A DNA stretch of 5,988 nucleotides, from assembly GCA_024403585.1 (NCBI GenBank), contig JAKSRN010000118.1:1-5988 (forward strand), written 5' to 3'. The notes under the pieces are model-generated. The model had not been told where the DNA came from and searched no databases. It saw nothing but the letters and a program-made list of their open reading frames with translations. Within the stretch, counting starts at the first letter, position 1. Every line of letters starts with the position of its first letter. Made by a program: the position numbers and the translations under genes. This document shows positions 5,945 to 5,988 of the stretch, one piece after another. Origin of the DNA: Lachnospiraceae bacterium. GTDB lineage: Bacteria; Bacillota; Clostridia; Lachnospirales; Lachnospiraceae.

Positions 5945-5986
5945 TCTAATTAGATGTTTTTCTAATTAGATATTATTCTAAATAGT
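5945..5986. promoter_or_regulatory. Triple 16-bp-spaced palindromic operator array upstream of the SdpR-like gene
   Basis: TCTAATTAGA occurs perfectly at 5945-5954 and 5961-5970, and as TCTAAATAGT (8 of 10) at 5977-5986. Each perfect copy is its own reverse complement, and the three start exactly 16 bp apart. They lie 36 to 77 bp upstream of the repressor start and cover a candidate -10 box. This fits binding of homodimeric ArsR-fold repressors side by side. The array may continue past the right edge of the window. Confidence 0.75.
5970..5975 (-). promoter_or_regulatory. Candidate -10 box of the sdpR-sdpI-type operon
   Basis: TAATAT on the minus strand lies between the second and third palindromes. 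With a normal spacer its -35 box would fall just beyond the window edge (about 5993-5998), so it cannot be confirmed. A start near 5963 would give a leader of about 54 nt and place the palindromes over the promoter. Confidence 0.4.
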
Positions 5987-5988
5987 TT

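Overview
The window holds five genes, all on the minus strand, plus short intergenic regions with several recognisable control elements. I saw no RNA gene, insertion sequence, CRISPR array or plus-strand gene. The protein families, moderate base composition, strong AGGAGG-type ribosome binding sites and short intrinsic terminators suggest a Firmicute. The FeoB type and the SdpR/SdpI pair look most like a gut Clostridia member, probably Lachnospiraceae. This is inference from protein style, not a database match.

Layout, read in the direction of transcription (high to low coordinates): (1) 5988-4958 is an SdpR/SdpI-type pair. A small ArsR-fold repressor overlaps a six-helix SdpI-family membrane protein by 14 bp. 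Upstream of the repressor lie three tandem TCTAATTAGA-like palindromes at an exact 16-bp period, a good candidate autorepression operator. (2) 4842-2505 is a two-gene ABC exporter: an ATPase followed 4 bp later by a 12-helix permease made of two related halves, closed by a clear intrinsic terminator at 2460-2488. The 115-bp gap before the ATPase has no terminator but carries three copies of an 11-bp repeat. The four genes may therefore be partly co-transcribed, with a possible internal promoter. (3) 2361-1 is a ferrous iron uptake locus: a near-consensus promoter, feoA, a terminator-like hairpin, then feoB, which runs off the left edge close to its C-terminus.

Functionally, FeoA and FeoB import Fe(II) across the cytoplasmic membrane. 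The SdpR/SdpI pair resembles the Bacillus subtilis autorepressor/immunity-sensor pair for the SdpC toxin, but no SdpC-like toxin is visible here. Instead the pair is followed by an ABC exporter of unknown substrate, which suggests an envelope-stress or antimicrobial-response module. The main open questions are the 16-bp operator array, the 11-bp repeats before the ABC genes, and the terminator-like element between feoA and feoB.
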